Shown one piece after another: positions 1-11,300 of a DNA stretch of 64,000 nt. The stretch is from Neobacillus cucumis (GTDB taxonomy: Bacteria; Bacillota; Bacilli; Bacillales_B; DSM-18226). The number at the start of each line of letters is the position of its first letter. The stretch's first letter is position 1. Position numbers and translations under genes: made by a program. The notes below the pieces were generated by a model, which worked only from the letters and a program-made list of their open reading frames with translations, did not search any database and was not told the origin of the DNA. The stretch spans positions 186,001-250,000 of the forward strand of contig NZ_JAEHGC010000005.1 of NCBI RefSeq assembly GCF_016107705.1. Reading direction: 5' to 3'.

Positions 1-1
1 A

Positions 2-403
2 ATCCTTGCAAGAGTACAGGAACAATTCCTTGACGATGATTTAATTCTTGCAGAGTACGGTGCTACCGTAGTAGGTATGGAAATCCTACGGGAAAAAGCA
101 GAGGAAATTGAAGAAGAAGCTAGAAGTAAAGCAGTTGTACAAATGGCGATTAGTTCGCTGTCTTATAGTGAACTTGAAGCAATTGAACATATTTTTGAAG
201 AATTAAACGGTCATGAAGGCTTATTAGTTGCATCAAAAATTGCCGATCGTGTTGGGATTACCCGCTCTGTTATTGTCAATGCATTAAGAAAGCTTGAAAG
301 CGCAGGCGTAATCGAGTCCCGTTCCCTTGGAATGAAAGGAACGTATATTAAAGTCTTAAATGACAAGTTCTTAGTCGAGCTTGATAAATTAAGATCTAAT
401 TAA
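2..403 (+). CDS. codY: CodY, C-terminal part (5' end outside window)
   Basis: GTP- and branched-chain-amino-acid-responsive global repressor of stationary-phase and nutrient genes. Only the last 133 codons are present; the reading frame is open from base 2 and the N-terminal GAF effector-binding domain lies outside the window. What is seen is the long linker helix (rich in Glu and Lys) followed by the winged helix-turn-helix, including [20 protein letters not shown] and the wing [11 protein letters not shown], which are diagnostic of CodY. It is last in its operon and ends at a strong terminator. In B. subtilis a flagellar operon follows codY; here rpsB follows directly. Confidence 0.96.
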   Translation: MLARVQEQFLDDDLILAEYGATVVGMEILREKAEEIEEEARSKAVVQMAISSLSYSELEAIEHIFEELNGHEGLLVASKIADRVGITRSVIVNALRKLESAGVIESRSLGMKGTYIKVLNDKFLVELDKLRSN

Positions 404-428
404 TAAAAAATAAGCTTAAAAAGATAAG

Positions 429-463
429 TCCCCTATTTTAAAAAATAGGGGATTCTATTTTTT
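429..463 (+). terminator. Rho-independent terminator of codY operon
   Basis: CCCCTATTTT pairs with AAAATAGGGG and is followed by a T-rich run. It separates the codY operon from rpsB. Confidence 0.85.
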
Positions 464-474
464 GAAACTAGTTC

Positions 475-504
475 TTGATTTGTGTTCTATATTTATGCTA
501 TATT
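475..504 (+). promoter_or_regulatory. Sigma-A promoter for rpsB
   Basis: TTGATT, an 18-nt spacer, then TATATT. It lies about 118 nt upstream of the rpsB start, which leaves a structured leader. Confidence 0.6.
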
Positions 505-510
505 ATTTCA

Positions 511-1326
<816 letters not shown>

Positions 1327-1345
1327 TTCTATAGTGCTAACGAAC

Positions 1346-1386
1346 AAAAAGGTGATAAGAGGGAGACCCTTTATCACCTTTTTTTA
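1346..1386 (+). terminator. Terminator/attenuator between rpsB and tsf
   Basis: AAAGGTGATAA pairs with TTATCACCTTT around a GA-rich loop and runs into seven T residues. It probably lowers read-through into tsf. Confidence 0.85.
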
Positions 1387-1513
1387 AAGAAAATTCAAGT
1401 CTAAACTAGCCTCTTGGAGAACAAACAAAGGTGTAGTTTAAAAAGCAAGAAGGTTTATCTTGGGTTTGATTGGCTAAGATATGAATACATAGTATATAAG
1501 GAGGAAATACATT

Positions 1514-2398
1514 ATGGCAGTAACGGCTCAAATGGTTAAAGAACTTCGTGAAAAAACAGGCGCAGGTATGATGGATTGTAAAAAAGCATTAACAGAAACA
1601 AATGGTGACATGGACAAAGCCATTGATTACCTACGTGAAAAAGGAATTGCAAAGGCTGCAAAGAAAGCAGATCGTATTGCTGCTGAAGGAACAACTTACA
1701 TTTTAACAGAAGGAAACGAAGCAGTTATCCTTGAAGTAAACTCAGAAACTGACTTCGTTGCAAAAAATGAAGGTTTCCAAACACTTGTTAAGGAACTTGC
1801 TGAACACCTTCTAAAAAATAAACCAGCAACAGTAGAAGAAGCTGCTGAACAAAAAATGGAAAATGGTGCAACCGTTTCTGAACATATCAATGCTGCAATT
1901 GCTAAAATTGGTGAAAAGCTTTCCCTTCGCCGCTTTGTAATTGTATCTAAATCTGATAATGATGCATTCGGTGCATACCTTCACATGGGTGGTCGTATCG
2001 GTGTATTATCTGTACTTGAAGGCACTACTGATGCAAGTGCAGCAAAAGATGTTTCCATGCATATCGCTGCGTTAAATCCAAAATATGTTTCTCGTGACCA
2101 AGTATCACAAGAAGAAGTTGAGCGTGAGCGCGAAATCTTAACGCAACAAGCTCTTAACGAAGGTAAGCCGGAAAATATCGTTGCAAAAATGGTTGAAGGC
2201 CGCCTAGGAAAATATTTTGAAGATGTATGTGTTCTTGACCAAGCATTCGTTAAAAACCCTGATCAAAAAGTACGTCAATTCGTTGAATCAAAAGGTGCTA
2301 CCGTTCGTGAATTCATTCGTTATGAAGTGGGCGAAGGCATCGAAAAACGTGAAGATAACTTTGCAGAAGAAGTTATGAACCAAGTAAATAAAAAATAA
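1514..2398 (+). CDS. tsf: Translation elongation factor Ts
   Basis: Guanine nucleotide exchange factor that releases GDP from EF-Tu. It is 294 residues long with the N-terminal UBA-like motif [19 protein letters not shown] and the core signature [12 protein letters not shown], both typical of EF-Ts, followed by two dimerisation subdomains. The ATG follows an AAGGAGG box. It lies 187 nt after rpsB with a hairpin between, as in other Bacillaceae, and has its own terminator. Confidence 0.98.
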   Translation: MAVTAQMVKELREKTGAGMMDCKKALTETNGDMDKAIDYLREKGIAKAAKKADRIAAEGTTYILTEGNEAVILEVNSETDFVAKNEGFQTLVKELAEHLLKNKPATVEEAAEQKMENGATVSEHINAAIAKIGEKLSLRRFVIVSKSDNDAFGAYLHMGGRIGVLSVLEGTTDASAAKDVSMHIAALNPKYVSRDQVSQEEVEREREILTQQALNEGKPENIVAKMVEGRLGKYFEDVCVLDQAFVKNPDQKVRQFVESKGATVREFIRYEVGEGIEKREDNFAEEVMNQVNKK

Positions 2399-2402
2399 TT
2401 TG

Positions 2403-2432
2403 AATAGGGAGCACATTGTGTTCCCTATTTTT
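2403..2432 (+). terminator. Terminator after tsf
   Basis: AATAGGGA...TCCCTATT stem with a GCACA/TGT inner part and a following T run. Confidence 0.85.
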
Positions 2433-2484
2433 GAAGAATGAAGAAATTAAATGGTAATACATAAACAAAAATTCGGAGGTTTAT

Positions 2485-3210
2485 ATGGAAAGTCCTAAGT
2501 ACAAACGCGTCGTTTTAAAATTAAGCGGGGAAGCACTTGCGGGAGAGTCGAGCTTTGGAATTAAACCTTCTGTGATTAAATCCATTGCTGCTCAAGTAAA
2601 AGAGATTGCTGAACTTGGAGTTGAAGTAGCTGTAGTTGTTGGCGGCGGCAATATTTGGCGCGGGAAAATCGGCAGTGAGATGGGAATGGACCGGGCAACG
2701 GCTGATTATATGGGAATGTTGGCGACGGTAATGAATTCCTTAGCACTTCAAGATAGCTTAGAGCATTTAGGGATTGAATCACGTGTGCAAACTTCAATTG
2801 AAATGCGTCAGGTTGCAGAACCCTATATAAGACGTCGTGCAATAAGACATCTAGAAAAGAAACGTGTAGTAATTTTTGCAGCAGGTACTGGAAATCCATA
2901 TTTCTCAACGGATACAACTGCAGCACTAAGGGCAGCAGAAATTGATGCAGAAGTAATTTTAATGGCAAAAAATAATGTAGATGGGGTATATTCTGCAGAC
3001 CCTCGTATAGATAAAAATGCTACTAAATATGAGGAGCTTTCTTATCTTGATGTAATCAAAGAAGGATTGGCCGTAATGGATTCCACTGCTTCTTCTCTAT
3101 GTATGGATAATGACATTCCGCTTATTGTTTTCTCAATTATGGAACAAGGGAATATTAAACGCGCCGTAATGGGTGAAAAAATTGGAACAATTGTTAGGGG
3201 GAAAAACTAA
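2485..3210 (+). CDS. pyrH: UMP kinase
   Basis: Bacterial-type UMP kinase (amino acid kinase fold) that phosphorylates UMP to UDP in pyrimidine nucleotide synthesis; the enzyme is a hexamer controlled by GTP and UTP in the family. It has 241 residues, with KLSGEAL near the N terminus, the glycine-rich [11 protein letters not shown] and the nucleotide-binding [14 protein letters not shown]. The ATG follows GGAGG. Its stop codon overlaps the frr start (TAATG), so the two genes are translationally coupled. Confidence 0.97.
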   Translation: MESPKYKRVVLKLSGEALAGESSFGIKPSVIKSIAAQVKEIAELGVEVAVVVGGGNIWRGKIGSEMGMDRATADYMGMLATVMNSLALQDSLEHLGIESRVQTSIEMRQVAEPYIRRRAIRHLEKKRVVIFAAGTGNPYFSTDTTAALRAAEIDAEVILMAKNNVDGVYSADPRIDKNATKYEELSYLDVIKEGLAVMDSTASSLCMDNDIPLIVFSIMEQGNIKRAVMGEKIGTIVRGKN

Positions 3211-3767
3211 TGCCAAAACAAGTCATCTCCACCGCTAAAGATAAAATGTCAAAAGGGATTCAAGCATTTACACGTGAGCTTGCAAGCATTCGTGCCGGAA
3301 GAGCAAGTGCATCCCTATTAGACCGGATTACAGTTGATTATTACGGAGCACCAACTCCAGTAAACCAGGTTGCCGGAATTACAACTCCTGAGGCAAGACT
3401 TCTTGTCATTCAGCCGTATGACAAATCCATTCTCGGTGATATCGAGAAAGCGATTCTAAAATCCGACTTAGGTTTGAATCCATCAAATGATGGTATGCTC
3501 ATCCGGATTGCGATACCACAACTAACAGAAGAACGCCGTAAAGAACTAGTTAAATTAGTGAAAAAAGAATCAGAAGAAGCGAAAGTAGCGATTCGAAATG
3601 TGCGTCGTGATGCTAATGAAGACTTGAAAAAGTTAGAGAAAAAAGGTGAAATTACTGAAGACGATCTTCGTGGTTATTCTGATGATATTCAAAAATTGAC
3701 AGATGAAAATATCAATAAAATTGATCAAATTACAAAAGACAAAGAGAAAGAAATTATGGAAGTATAA
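3210..3767 (+). CDS. frr: Ribosome recycling factor
   Basis: Splits post-termination ribosomes together with EF-G. The 185 residues match the family exactly in length and carry the signature block [19 protein letters not shown] plus the long coiled three-helix region ending [20 protein letters not shown]. Its ATG overlaps the last base of the pyrH stop codon. It is followed by a terminator, ending the rpsB-frr group. Confidence 0.98.
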   Translation: MPKQVISTAKDKMSKGIQAFTRELASIRAGRASASLLDRITVDYYGAPTPVNQVAGITTPEARLLVIQPYDKSILGDIEKAILKSDLGLNPSNDGMLIRIAIPQLTEERRKELVKLVKKESEEAKVAIRNVRRDANEDLKKLEKKGEITEDDLRGYSDDIQKLTDENINKIDQITKDKEKEIMEV

Positions 3768-3787
3768 ACAATTTATTTGGCAGAGCG

Positions 3788-3812
3788 ACCCTCTATTTTA
3801 GGGGGTCTTTTC
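3788..3812 (+). terminator. Terminator after frr
   Basis: GACCCTC/GGGGGTC stem (one G-T pair) around TATTTTA, followed by TTTT. Confidence 0.8.
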
Positions 3813-4039
3813 ACTATTTGAGCTAAGATTATTTTTGAAGATTTATCAAAAGAAGTTTTCTGAATATTATTCTTAATTCCTTATATTTTACATAAGTTAG
3901 TTATTAGAAGATATCTTCATGTTTTTTTGGTATGATAAAAACATGCTAAAATGATAATTCATAGGATTTATTACTGGTTCGATTAGAGAAAAATCTATTA
4001 TCGGAGTATATGATTAACTTAATTTGGAGGAGCATTGTC

Positions 4040-4816
4040 ATGTTTAATAAAATAAGGCTTTGGAAGAATCAAAATAACTCTTCCACACTCCGAGAAAAAA
4101 TAGAAGAGATTAAAAAATTACCGATTCCTGAGCATGTTGCCATTATTATGGACGGGAATGGACGCTGGGCAAAAAAAAGGGCTTTACCACGAATAGCAGG
4201 ACACCATGAAGGGATGAAGGTAGTTCGTAAAACTACACGTCTTGCTAATCAGCTTGGAATTAAAACCTTAACCTTATATGCTTTTTCAACTGAAAATTGG
4301 AAACGTCCTAAAAACGAAGTGGAATATATCATGAAATTGCCTGAGGAATTTCTAGGTACGTTCCTTCCTGAATTAATTGAAGAAAATGTTCAAGTGAAAA
4401 TGATGGGATATAAAGATAAACTCCCTGTACATACATTACACGCGATTGAAAAAGCTATTGAAGAAACAAAAAATAATAATGGACTAGTCTTAAACTTTGC
4501 GCTGAATTACGGAAGCAGGGCTGAAATCATGGATGCAGTCAAACAAGTCGTAAGTGATTGCAGAAGTGATATAATGAATGAAAATGATTTAAATGAAGAG
4601 GTTTTTTCCTCGTATTTGATGACAGCAAACATGACGGACCCTGATCTATTAATTCGAACAAGTGGTGAAATTCGCCTAAGCAATTTCATGCTTTGGCAAT
4701 TGGCTTACACAGAATTCTGGTTTACTGAGGTTTTATGGCCGGACTTTGGTGAGGAGCATCTGCTTGAGGCGATTGAAACATTTCAAAATCGTCAGCGCCG
4801 ATTTGGAGGAATATAG
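4040..4816 (+). CDS. uppS: Isoprenyl transferase (undecaprenyl diphosphate synthase)
   Basis: Cis-prenyltransferase that extends farnesyl diphosphate to C55 undecaprenyl diphosphate, the carrier for peptidoglycan and teichoic acid precursors. The 258 residues contain the catalytic MDGNGRWAKKR (Asp near residue 38), YAFSTENWKRP, and the C-terminal RTSGEIRLSNFMLWQ and FQNRQRRFGGI. I place the start at ATG 4040 because TTGGAGGAG lies just upstream; an earlier in-frame ATG at 4010 has no good binding site. It leads a uppS-cdsA-dxr-rseP group. An extended -10 (TGCTAAAAT, 4044-4052 minus 100, i.e. near 3944-3952) may drive it. Confidence 0.96.
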   Translation: MFNKIRLWKNQNNSSTLREKIEEIKKLPIPEHVAIIMDGNGRWAKKRALPRIAGHHEGMKVVRKTTRLANQLGIKTLTLYAFSTENWKRPKNEVEYIMKLPEEFLGTFLPELIEENVQVKMMGYKDKLPVHTLHAIEKAIEETKNNNGLVLNFALNYGSRAEIMDAVKQVVSDCRSDIMNENDLNEEVFSSYLMTANMTDPDLLIRTSGEIRLSNFMLWQLAYTEFWFTEVLWPDFGEEHLLEAIETFQNRQRRFGGI

Positions 4817-4840
4817 TCCATAAAGGTGTGAAACTAATAG

Positions 4841-5638
4841 ATGAAGCAAAGAATCATAACAGCAGTCGTGGCCGCCGCACTTTTTGTCCCGATTGTGTTT
4901 TATGGAGGACTGCCATTCGTCCTATTATCGTATTTCTTGGCAACTATTGGCTTGTACGAGCTTTTAAAAATGAAAAATCTTTCTATTTTTACCGTACATG
5001 GCTTTTTGGCAACATTGTTTCTTTGGGTGATTTTATTCCCAAAACAATATGACCATGTCATGAATACTTTTTATTATACAAAAACAGAATTGGCCATTGC
5101 TTTTGTGTTGTTGCTGTTGGCCTATACAGTTATAACGAAAAACCGATTTACTTTTGAAGATGGAGCTTTTTCCGTTCTGTCTGCCGTTTATGTTGGAATG
5201 GGGTTTTATTTTTTCATGGAAGCCCGTGATGCCGGCCTTGTTTATATTTTTTATTCCTTGTTCATCATGTGGGCAACCGATTCTGGTGCTTATTTCATCG
5301 GAAAAGCTGCCGGTAAGAACAAATTATGGCCGGAAATAAGTCCAAATAAAACCATAGAAGGTTCCCTTGGCGGTGTAGTATGTGCTCTTATTGTCGGTGT
5401 TTTATTTGCTTTATTTTCCGATTTTAATGCATCATTAATTGAAATATTAGGGATTACCGTAGTGTTATCTATTTTTGGACAAATCGGTGATTTGGTTGAA
5501 TCGGCATTTAAACGTCATTTTAATGTAAAGGATTCGGGAAAAATTTTACCTGGACATGGTGGAATTCTTGACCGATTTGACAGCTTATTGTTTGTCTGGC
5601 CATTGTTGCATTTCTTCCACCTTTGGTCCAATTTATAA
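4841..5638 (+). CDS. cdsA: Phosphatidate cytidylyltransferase (CDP-diglyceride synthase)
   Basis: Polytopic membrane enzyme converting phosphatidic acid and CTP to CDP-diacylglycerol, the precursor for phosphatidylglycerol (made via PgsA, also in this window). The 265 residues have about seven hydrophobic segments and the family signature near the C terminus: KDSGKILPGHGGILDRFDSL. The ATG follows AAAGGTG and lies 24 nt after uppS. Confidence 0.96.
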   Translation: MKQRIITAVVAAALFVPIVFYGGLPFVLLSYFLATIGLYELLKMKNLSIFTVHGFLATLFLWVILFPKQYDHVMNTFYYTKTELAIAFVLLLLAYTVITKNRFTFEDGAFSVLSAVYVGMGFYFFMEARDAGLVYIFYSLFIMWATDSGAYFIGKAAGKNKLWPEISPNKTIEGSLGGVVCALIVGVLFALFSDFNASLIEILGITVVLSIFGQIGDLVESAFKRHFNVKDSGKILPGHGGILDRFDSLLFVWPLLHFFHLWSNL

Positions 5639-5667
5639 GTGGTTTATTTTTTGGGAGTTGAATATAG

Positions 5668-6810
5668 TTGAAAATAATTAGCCTACTGGGTGCCACAGGA
5701 TCCATTGGCACCCAGACTCTAGATATTATTCGCGAGCATCCTGATACCTTTCAGCTAGGTGCAATGTCTGTTGGAAAGAATATTGACTTGGCAAGAAAGT
5801 TCATCCATGAGTTCAAGCCCCAGCTTGTTTCAGTACAGGATTATCAAGACTGCGCAACCTTAAATACTGAGTTTCCAAATACAAAATTTACATTTGGGCA
5901 CGAAGGATTAATTGAGGTTGCTATCTATGAAAAAGCAGACATTCTTGTAAATGCGGTGCTCGGGAGCGTTGGACTAAACCCGACATTACAGGCAATTGAA
6001 ACCGGGAAGGTCATTGCAATTGCCAATAAGGAAACACTTGTTACAGCCGGACATCTTGTCATGGATGCTGTGAGAAAAAATAATGTTAGTCTACTTCCTG
6101 TCGATAGCGAACACTCTGCTATTTTTCAAGCACTACAAGGAGAAAAGCATAAAAATATAGAAAGATTAATATTAACGGCATCTGGTGGAAGTTTCCGTGA
6201 TCGCTCGCGTGCGGAATTAGAAGATGTTACGGTTAAAGATGCTCTAAATCATCCAAACTGGTCAATGGGTGCAAAAATTACCATCGACTCGGCTACAATG
6301 ATGAATAAAGGTTTAGAAGTAATTGAGGCACACTGGCTTTTTGATATGCCATATGAGAAAATCGATGTTTTGCTTCACAAAGAGAGTATTATTCATTCAA
6401 TGGTTGAATTTCATGATAGCAGCATTATCGCCCAGTTGGGAACGCCGGATATGAGGGTGCCTATCCAATATGCTCTTTCCTATCCCGAACGTGCTCAACT
6501 CCCGTCAGCAAAACGACTGAATTTAGCGCAAATTGGCAAACTGCATTTTCAGGAAATGGATCAAGATCGCTTCCGCTGTCTAAGGTTCGCCTATCATGCT
6601 GGAAAAGAGGGCGGAACAATGCCAACTGCTTTAAACGCTGCAAATGAAGTGGCTGTTGCAGCGTTTTTGGAAGGGAAAATTCGTTTCTTGCAAATTGAAG
6701 ATTTGATTGAAAAAGCAATAAACGCTCATCAAACGATGGCACACCCAAGTTTAACTGATATCCAAGAGGTCGACAAAGAAACGAGACAATATGTACGTTC
6801 ACTTCTATAA
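5668..6810 (+). CDS. dxr: 1-deoxy-D-xylulose 5-phosphate reductoisomerase
   Basis: Second step of the MEP isoprenoid pathway: NADPH-dependent conversion of DXP to MEP. It supplies the isoprenoids used by UppS. The 380 residues begin with the NADP-binding [15 protein letters not shown]. Further family motifs are [31 protein letters not shown] and the metal-site-containing block [20 protein letters not shown]. It starts at TTG 5668 behind TGGGAG; no in-frame ATG fits better. Confidence 0.97.
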   Translation: MKIISLLGATGSIGTQTLDIIREHPDTFQLGAMSVGKNIDLARKFIHEFKPQLVSVQDYQDCATLNTEFPNTKFTFGHEGLIEVAIYEKADILVNAVLGSVGLNPTLQAIETGKVIAIANKETLVTAGHLVMDAVRKNNVSLLPVDSEHSAIFQALQGEKHKNIERLILTASGGSFRDRSRAELEDVTVKDALNHPNWSMGAKITIDSATMMNKGLEVIEAHWLFDMPYEKIDVLLHKESIIHSMVEFHDSSIIAQLGTPDMRVPIQYALSYPERAQLPSAKRLNLAQIGKLHFQEMDQDRFRCLRFAYHAGKEGGTMPTALNAANEVAVAAFLEGKIRFLQIEDLIEKAINAHQTMAHPSLTDIQEVDKETRQYVRSLL

Positions 6811-6852
6811 GGAAAGCTCCGAGCGCCAAGGGCGCTTTAGCTAGACAGTTAT
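6811..6852 (-). repeat. Remnant of cruciform intergenic repeat, reverse orientation
   Basis: Directly after the dxr stop. Read on the minus strand it has TGTCTAGCT followed by a short AGCGCC-N3-GGCGCT hairpin (plus-strand reading), which resembles the two ends of the repeats at 22909 and 25374 with the middle deleted. Confidence 0.4.
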
Positions 6853-6899
6853 AGAAGTTAAAAGTTACTTCCTTATCCTGATAAAAGGTGGTTTTACTA

Positions 6900-8159
6900 T
6901 TGACAACAGTTATAGCCTTTATTGTAATCTTTGGCGCACTTGTCTTTTTTCATGAATTGGGTCACTTAATTTTTGCAAAACGAGCAGGTATTCTTTGCCG
7001 TGAATTTGCAATTGGCTTCGGCCCAAAGGTTTTTTCACATAAAAAAGGAGAAACAACCTATACCATTCGCTTGCTTCCTATTGGAGGATTTGTTCGTATG
7101 GCAGGTGAGGATCCTGAAATGGTTGAAATCAAGCCTGGATACCGTATTGGCTTATTGTTTGATAAAGATGAAACAGTAAATAAAATTATTTTAAATAATA
7201 AAGAAAAGTATCCTGATTGCCGGATTATTGAAGTTGAATTTGCTGATATTGAAAAAGACCTTATCATCAAGGGGTATCCAGATGATGAGGATGACCAACT
7301 AAAGACTTTTGTGATTCATCCAAAAGCAATGATTGTAGAAAATGGAATCGAATCTCAAATTGCTCCACTTGATCGCCAATTTGGAGCAAAAACATTATGG
7401 CAAAGAACGATGGCTATTTTTGCAGGGCCAATGATGAATTTTGTTCTCGCTTTTATCATTTTTATTGTGATTGCCCTTTTGCAAGGGGTTCCTACTAATG
7501 ATCCTAAATTAGGTGAAATTACTACTGATGGGGCTGCAAAAGCTGCAGGGCTTCACAAGGGGGATGTGGTCCAAAGTATTAATGGTGCCGAGGTTACCAG
7601 CTGGGCTGATGTGGTAGAAATCATTCGAAATAGCCCGAATAAAAAATTAGATTTTACAATTACCCGAGATGGGAAAGAAATGGATGTGCAAGTAACGCCA
7701 ATTGAAAAAACGGTTGATGGAAAGAAAATGGGGTTAATCGGTGTATATAGCCCTGTTGAAAAATCACCAATTCAAGCCATTTCTGCCGGGTTTAAAGATA
7801 CGTATACCTGGACAATGCAAATCATCACGATGCTGGGAAAATTGGTTACTGGTCAATTTTCAATTAATATGCTTTCTGGTCCGGTAGGTATTTATCAAGC
7901 TACCGATACGGTTGCGAAATCAGGTATCTATTACTTAATGAAATGGGCTGGAATCTTAAGTATAAATTTAGGCATAATGAATTTACTGCCAATACCGGCA
8001 CTTGACGGTGGAAGATTAATGTTTTTTGCAGTCGAAGCACTTAGAGGGAAACCAATCGACCGTCAAAAAGAAGGGATGGTTCACTTTATTGGATTCGCCC
8101 TGTTAATGCTTTTAATGCTAGTTGTAACTTGGAATGATATCCAAAGATTTTTCTTATAA
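6900..8159 (+). CDS. rseP: RIP metalloprotease RseP/RasP (site-2 protease)
   Basis: Membrane-embedded zinc protease that cleaves anti-sigma factors and signal peptide remnants (RasP in B. subtilis, acting on RsiW and FtsL). The zinc motif HELGH is in the first membrane segment (about residues 18-22), a PDZ domain spans about 200-280, and NLLPIPALDGGR marks the second active-site segment. The start is TTG 6900 because AAAAGGTGG lies 8 nt upstream; GTG 6888 overlaps that box. 419 residues, normal length. In B. subtilis proS comes next; here it does not. Confidence 0.94.
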   Translation: MTTVIAFIVIFGALVFFHELGHLIFAKRAGILCREFAIGFGPKVFSHKKGETTYTIRLLPIGGFVRMAGEDPEMVEIKPGYRIGLLFDKDETVNKIILNNKEKYPDCRIIEVEFADIEKDLIIKGYPDDEDDQLKTFVIHPKAMIVENGIESQIAPLDRQFGAKTLWQRTMAIFAGPMMNFVLAFIIFIVIALLQGVPTNDPKLGEITTDGAAKAAGLHKGDVVQSINGAEVTSWADVVEIIRNSPNKKLDFTITRDGKEMDVQVTPIEKTVDGKKMGLIGVYSPVEKSPIQAISAGFKDTYTWTMQIITMLGKLVTGQFSINMLSGPVGIYQATDTVAKSGIYYLMKWAGILSINLGIMNLLPIPALDGGRLMFFAVEALRGKPIDRQKEGMVHFIGFALLMLLMLVVTWNDIQRFFL

Positions 8160-8167
8160 AGTTTTCT

Positions 8168-8198
8168 AGGTACCTTTAAAGGGGTACCTTTCTTTTTT
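8168..8198 (+). terminator. Terminator after rseP
   Basis: AGGTACC/GGTACCT stem followed by a T-rich tail. Confidence 0.85.
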
Positions 8199-8314
8199 GG
8201 CTGAAATTAGATGAAGTTTCCTGTCGAATAAAGACGAATCAACTTGGTTGATATGATATAATTATTATTTGAATAAACGAGACTAGAGATTAAAGATAGA
8301 TGGGAGAGAGAATG

Positions 8315-11300
8315 ATGAGCGAAAATGCCTTAGGCAATAAAGAGCGATTCTTACTCTTGCTCCAGCAGCTGCAAATGCAAGAAGATGCTGTGGTAGCACA
8401 ATTTCCAAATGCACAAATTGAAAAACTAATCGTCGAAAAAAAAGCCCGTAAGTGGCATTTTCAATTTCTATTAGAAAAAATCCTTCCCTACAATGTATAT
8501 ATCCGCTTTACTACCCAATTGGAAAGAACATTTTCAAATATTGCCCGTATTTCGTATGAGATAAATGTAGCCGAGCAAACTTTTTCACCGGATCTATTAT
8601 TAGAGTACTGGAACCATTGTATCCAGCAAATAGATGGTATTGCTCCGCCTTTATTAAAGCTATTAAATGAACAAATCCCGACGATTAACGGGAATAAAGT
8701 ATCGGTTTCTGTACGAAATGAAACAGAGGGTCTTGCACTTTCACGAAAATATGGAGGTGTGATCAGCAAGATTTATCAATCCTTTGGCTTTCCAGTTCTA
8801 ACAATTGAAACGAATGTCCAAAGTCTAGAAAAGAACGATGAATATGAAAAATTTTTAAAAGCTAAACAAAAGGAAGACCAGGAACGCGGGCTTCAAGCAC
8901 TCGTAGAGCTTCAGAGGAAGGAAGCGGAAAAAGAGCAATCGAACGGTGATATTCCGCAAGGTCCGCTTACAATTGGTCTTACAATTAAGGATGATCAAGA
9001 TTACCGCACGATGATTGATATTGTTGATGAGGAAAGAAGAGTAACTGTTCAAGGGTACATTTTTGATGCTGAAACGAGAGAACTTAGAAGCGGACGTACC
9101 CTGCTAACCTTTAAAGTTACAGATTATACAAGTTCAATCATGGTCAAAATGTTCTCGAGAGATAAAGAGGATGCAGCCCTATTTCAACTTGTTAAAAAAG
9201 GAATGTGGGTAAAGGTTAGAGGAAGTATCCAGAATGACACATTCGTCCGTGATCTTGTGATGATTGGAAATGATATAAATGAAATAAAACCAGCAGGCCG
9301 GAAAGACACTGCTCCAGAAGATGAGAAGCGTGTAGAACTCCATCTTCATACTCCGATGAGTCAAATGGATGCCGTTACACCTGTAAGCACCCTTATTGCT
9401 CAGGCGAAAAAATGGGGCCACAAAGCCATTGCGGTTACCGATCATGCAGTTGCTCAATCTTTTCCGGAGGCATTTGGTGCGGGTAAAAAGAATGACATTA
9501 AAATTTTATATGGAATTGAGGCCAATCTAATTGATGACGGCGTCCCGATTGCTTATAATGACGCACATCGGCTTTTGGCTGAAGATACCTACGTAGTTTT
9601 TGACGTAGAAACCACAGGGCTTTCAGCTGTATATGATACGATCATCGAGCTTGCTGCTGTAAAAATACATGATGGAGAAATTATTGACCGCTTTGAGTCA
9701 TTTGCAAATCCACATCATCGTTTATCAGCAACAACGATTAATTTGACCGGTATTACGGATGATATGGTCGAAAATGCACCAGAGGTAGCGGAAGTCATCC
9801 GCAATTTCCATGACTGGGTTGGAGATGCTGTCCTTGTCGCTCATAATGCATCCTTTGATATGGGCTTTCTAAATGTCGGCTACAAAAATATTGGTCAAGA
9901 AAAAGCAAAAAATCCGGTAATCGATACGCTGGAACTCGGTCGTTTTCTATATCCTGAACTAAAAAATCACCGCCTAAATACGCTGGCGAAAAAGTTTGAT
10001 ATTGAATTAACCCAGCACCACCGTGCTATTTACGATGCGGAAGCAACAGGCTATTTATTGCTAAAAATGCTAAAGGATTCACTTGAAAAGGGTATTGAAT
10101 ACCATGATCAGTTCAATGACAACATGGGGAAAGGAAATGCCTATCAAAGAGCACGTCCATATCACTGCACCCTACTAGCACAAACTGAAGTAGGATTAAA
10201 AAATTTATTTAAATTAGTTTCTATTGCACATATTGAGTACTATTACAGGGTGCCTCGCATACCTCGCTCCGTTCTTCAAAAATATCGCGAAGGAATCCTT
10301 GTTGGTTCCGCCTGTAATAAAGGGGAAGTATTTGAAGGGATGATGCAAAAATCCCCTGAAGAGGTAGAAGCCTTTGCTCAGTTTTATGATTATCTTGAAG
10401 TAATGCCAAAACCTGTGTATGCGCCAATGATCGAAATGGAATTAATCCGAGATGAGAAGGCGCTTGAAGAAATTATTGGGAACATTGTTAAGCTTGGAGA
10501 TAAGTTGGGTATCCCCGTTGTCGCAACGGGAAATGTTCATTATTTAAACGAAAACGATAAAATTTATCGAAAAATATTAATTAACTCTCAAGGCGGCGCG
10601 AATCCGCTCAACCGTCATCAGCTGCCAGATGTTCACTTTAGGACAACCAATGAAATGCTCGATGCTTTTTCATTTTTGGGGGCTGAAAAGGCAAAGGAAA
10701 TCGTTGTCACCAATACAAATAAAATTGCTGATATGATCGAGGTTATTAAACCAATCAAGGATGATTTATATACCCCAAAAATCGAGGGTGCCGATGAAGA
10801 AATGCGAGAGATGAGCTATGCAATGGCTCGAAAAATCTATGGGGATACACTTCCAGAAATTGTTGAGGCTCGCTTAGAAAAGGAATTAAAAAGTATTATT
10901 GGTCACGGGTTTGCTGTCATTTATTTAATTTCTCATAAGCTTGTAAAAAAATCGCTTGATGATGGCTATCTTGTAGGTTCCCGTGGTTCTGTTGGCTCAT
11001 CATTGGTTGCCACTATGACGGAAATAACAGAGGTTAATCCATTACCACCACATTATATTTGTCCATCCTGTAAGCATTCTGAGTTTTTTAATGATGGTTC
11101 AGTTGGTTCTGGATTTGATTTACCTGATAAGGATTGTCCGCAATGCGGTGGAAAATATCGCAAGGATGGACATGATATCCCGTTCGAAACTTTCCTTGGT
11201 TTTAAAGGGGATAAGGTTCCGGATATTGACTTGAACTTCTCCGGGGAATATCAGCCACGTGCCCATAACTATACAAAGGTTTTATTTGGTGAAGAGTATG

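Noticed and set aside
1470..1498. Promoter-like TTGGCT-N17-TATATA before tsf
   Set aside because: Its transcript would start at or after the ribosome binding site (AAGGAGG, 1499-1505), so it could not give a translatable tsf mRNA.
3907..3918. GAAGATATCTTC palindrome upstream of uppS
   Set aside because: A 12-bp palindrome in AT-rich DNA with no partner site or known regulator; likely chance.
4010..4039. Upstream start for uppS at ATG 4010
   Set aside because: No ribosome binding site precedes it, whereas TTGGAGGAG lies between it and ATG 4040.
8234..8262. Full sigma-A promoter for polC
   Set aside because: TATAAT is perfect but the hexamer at the right distance (ACGAAT) is not -35-like; kept only as a remark.
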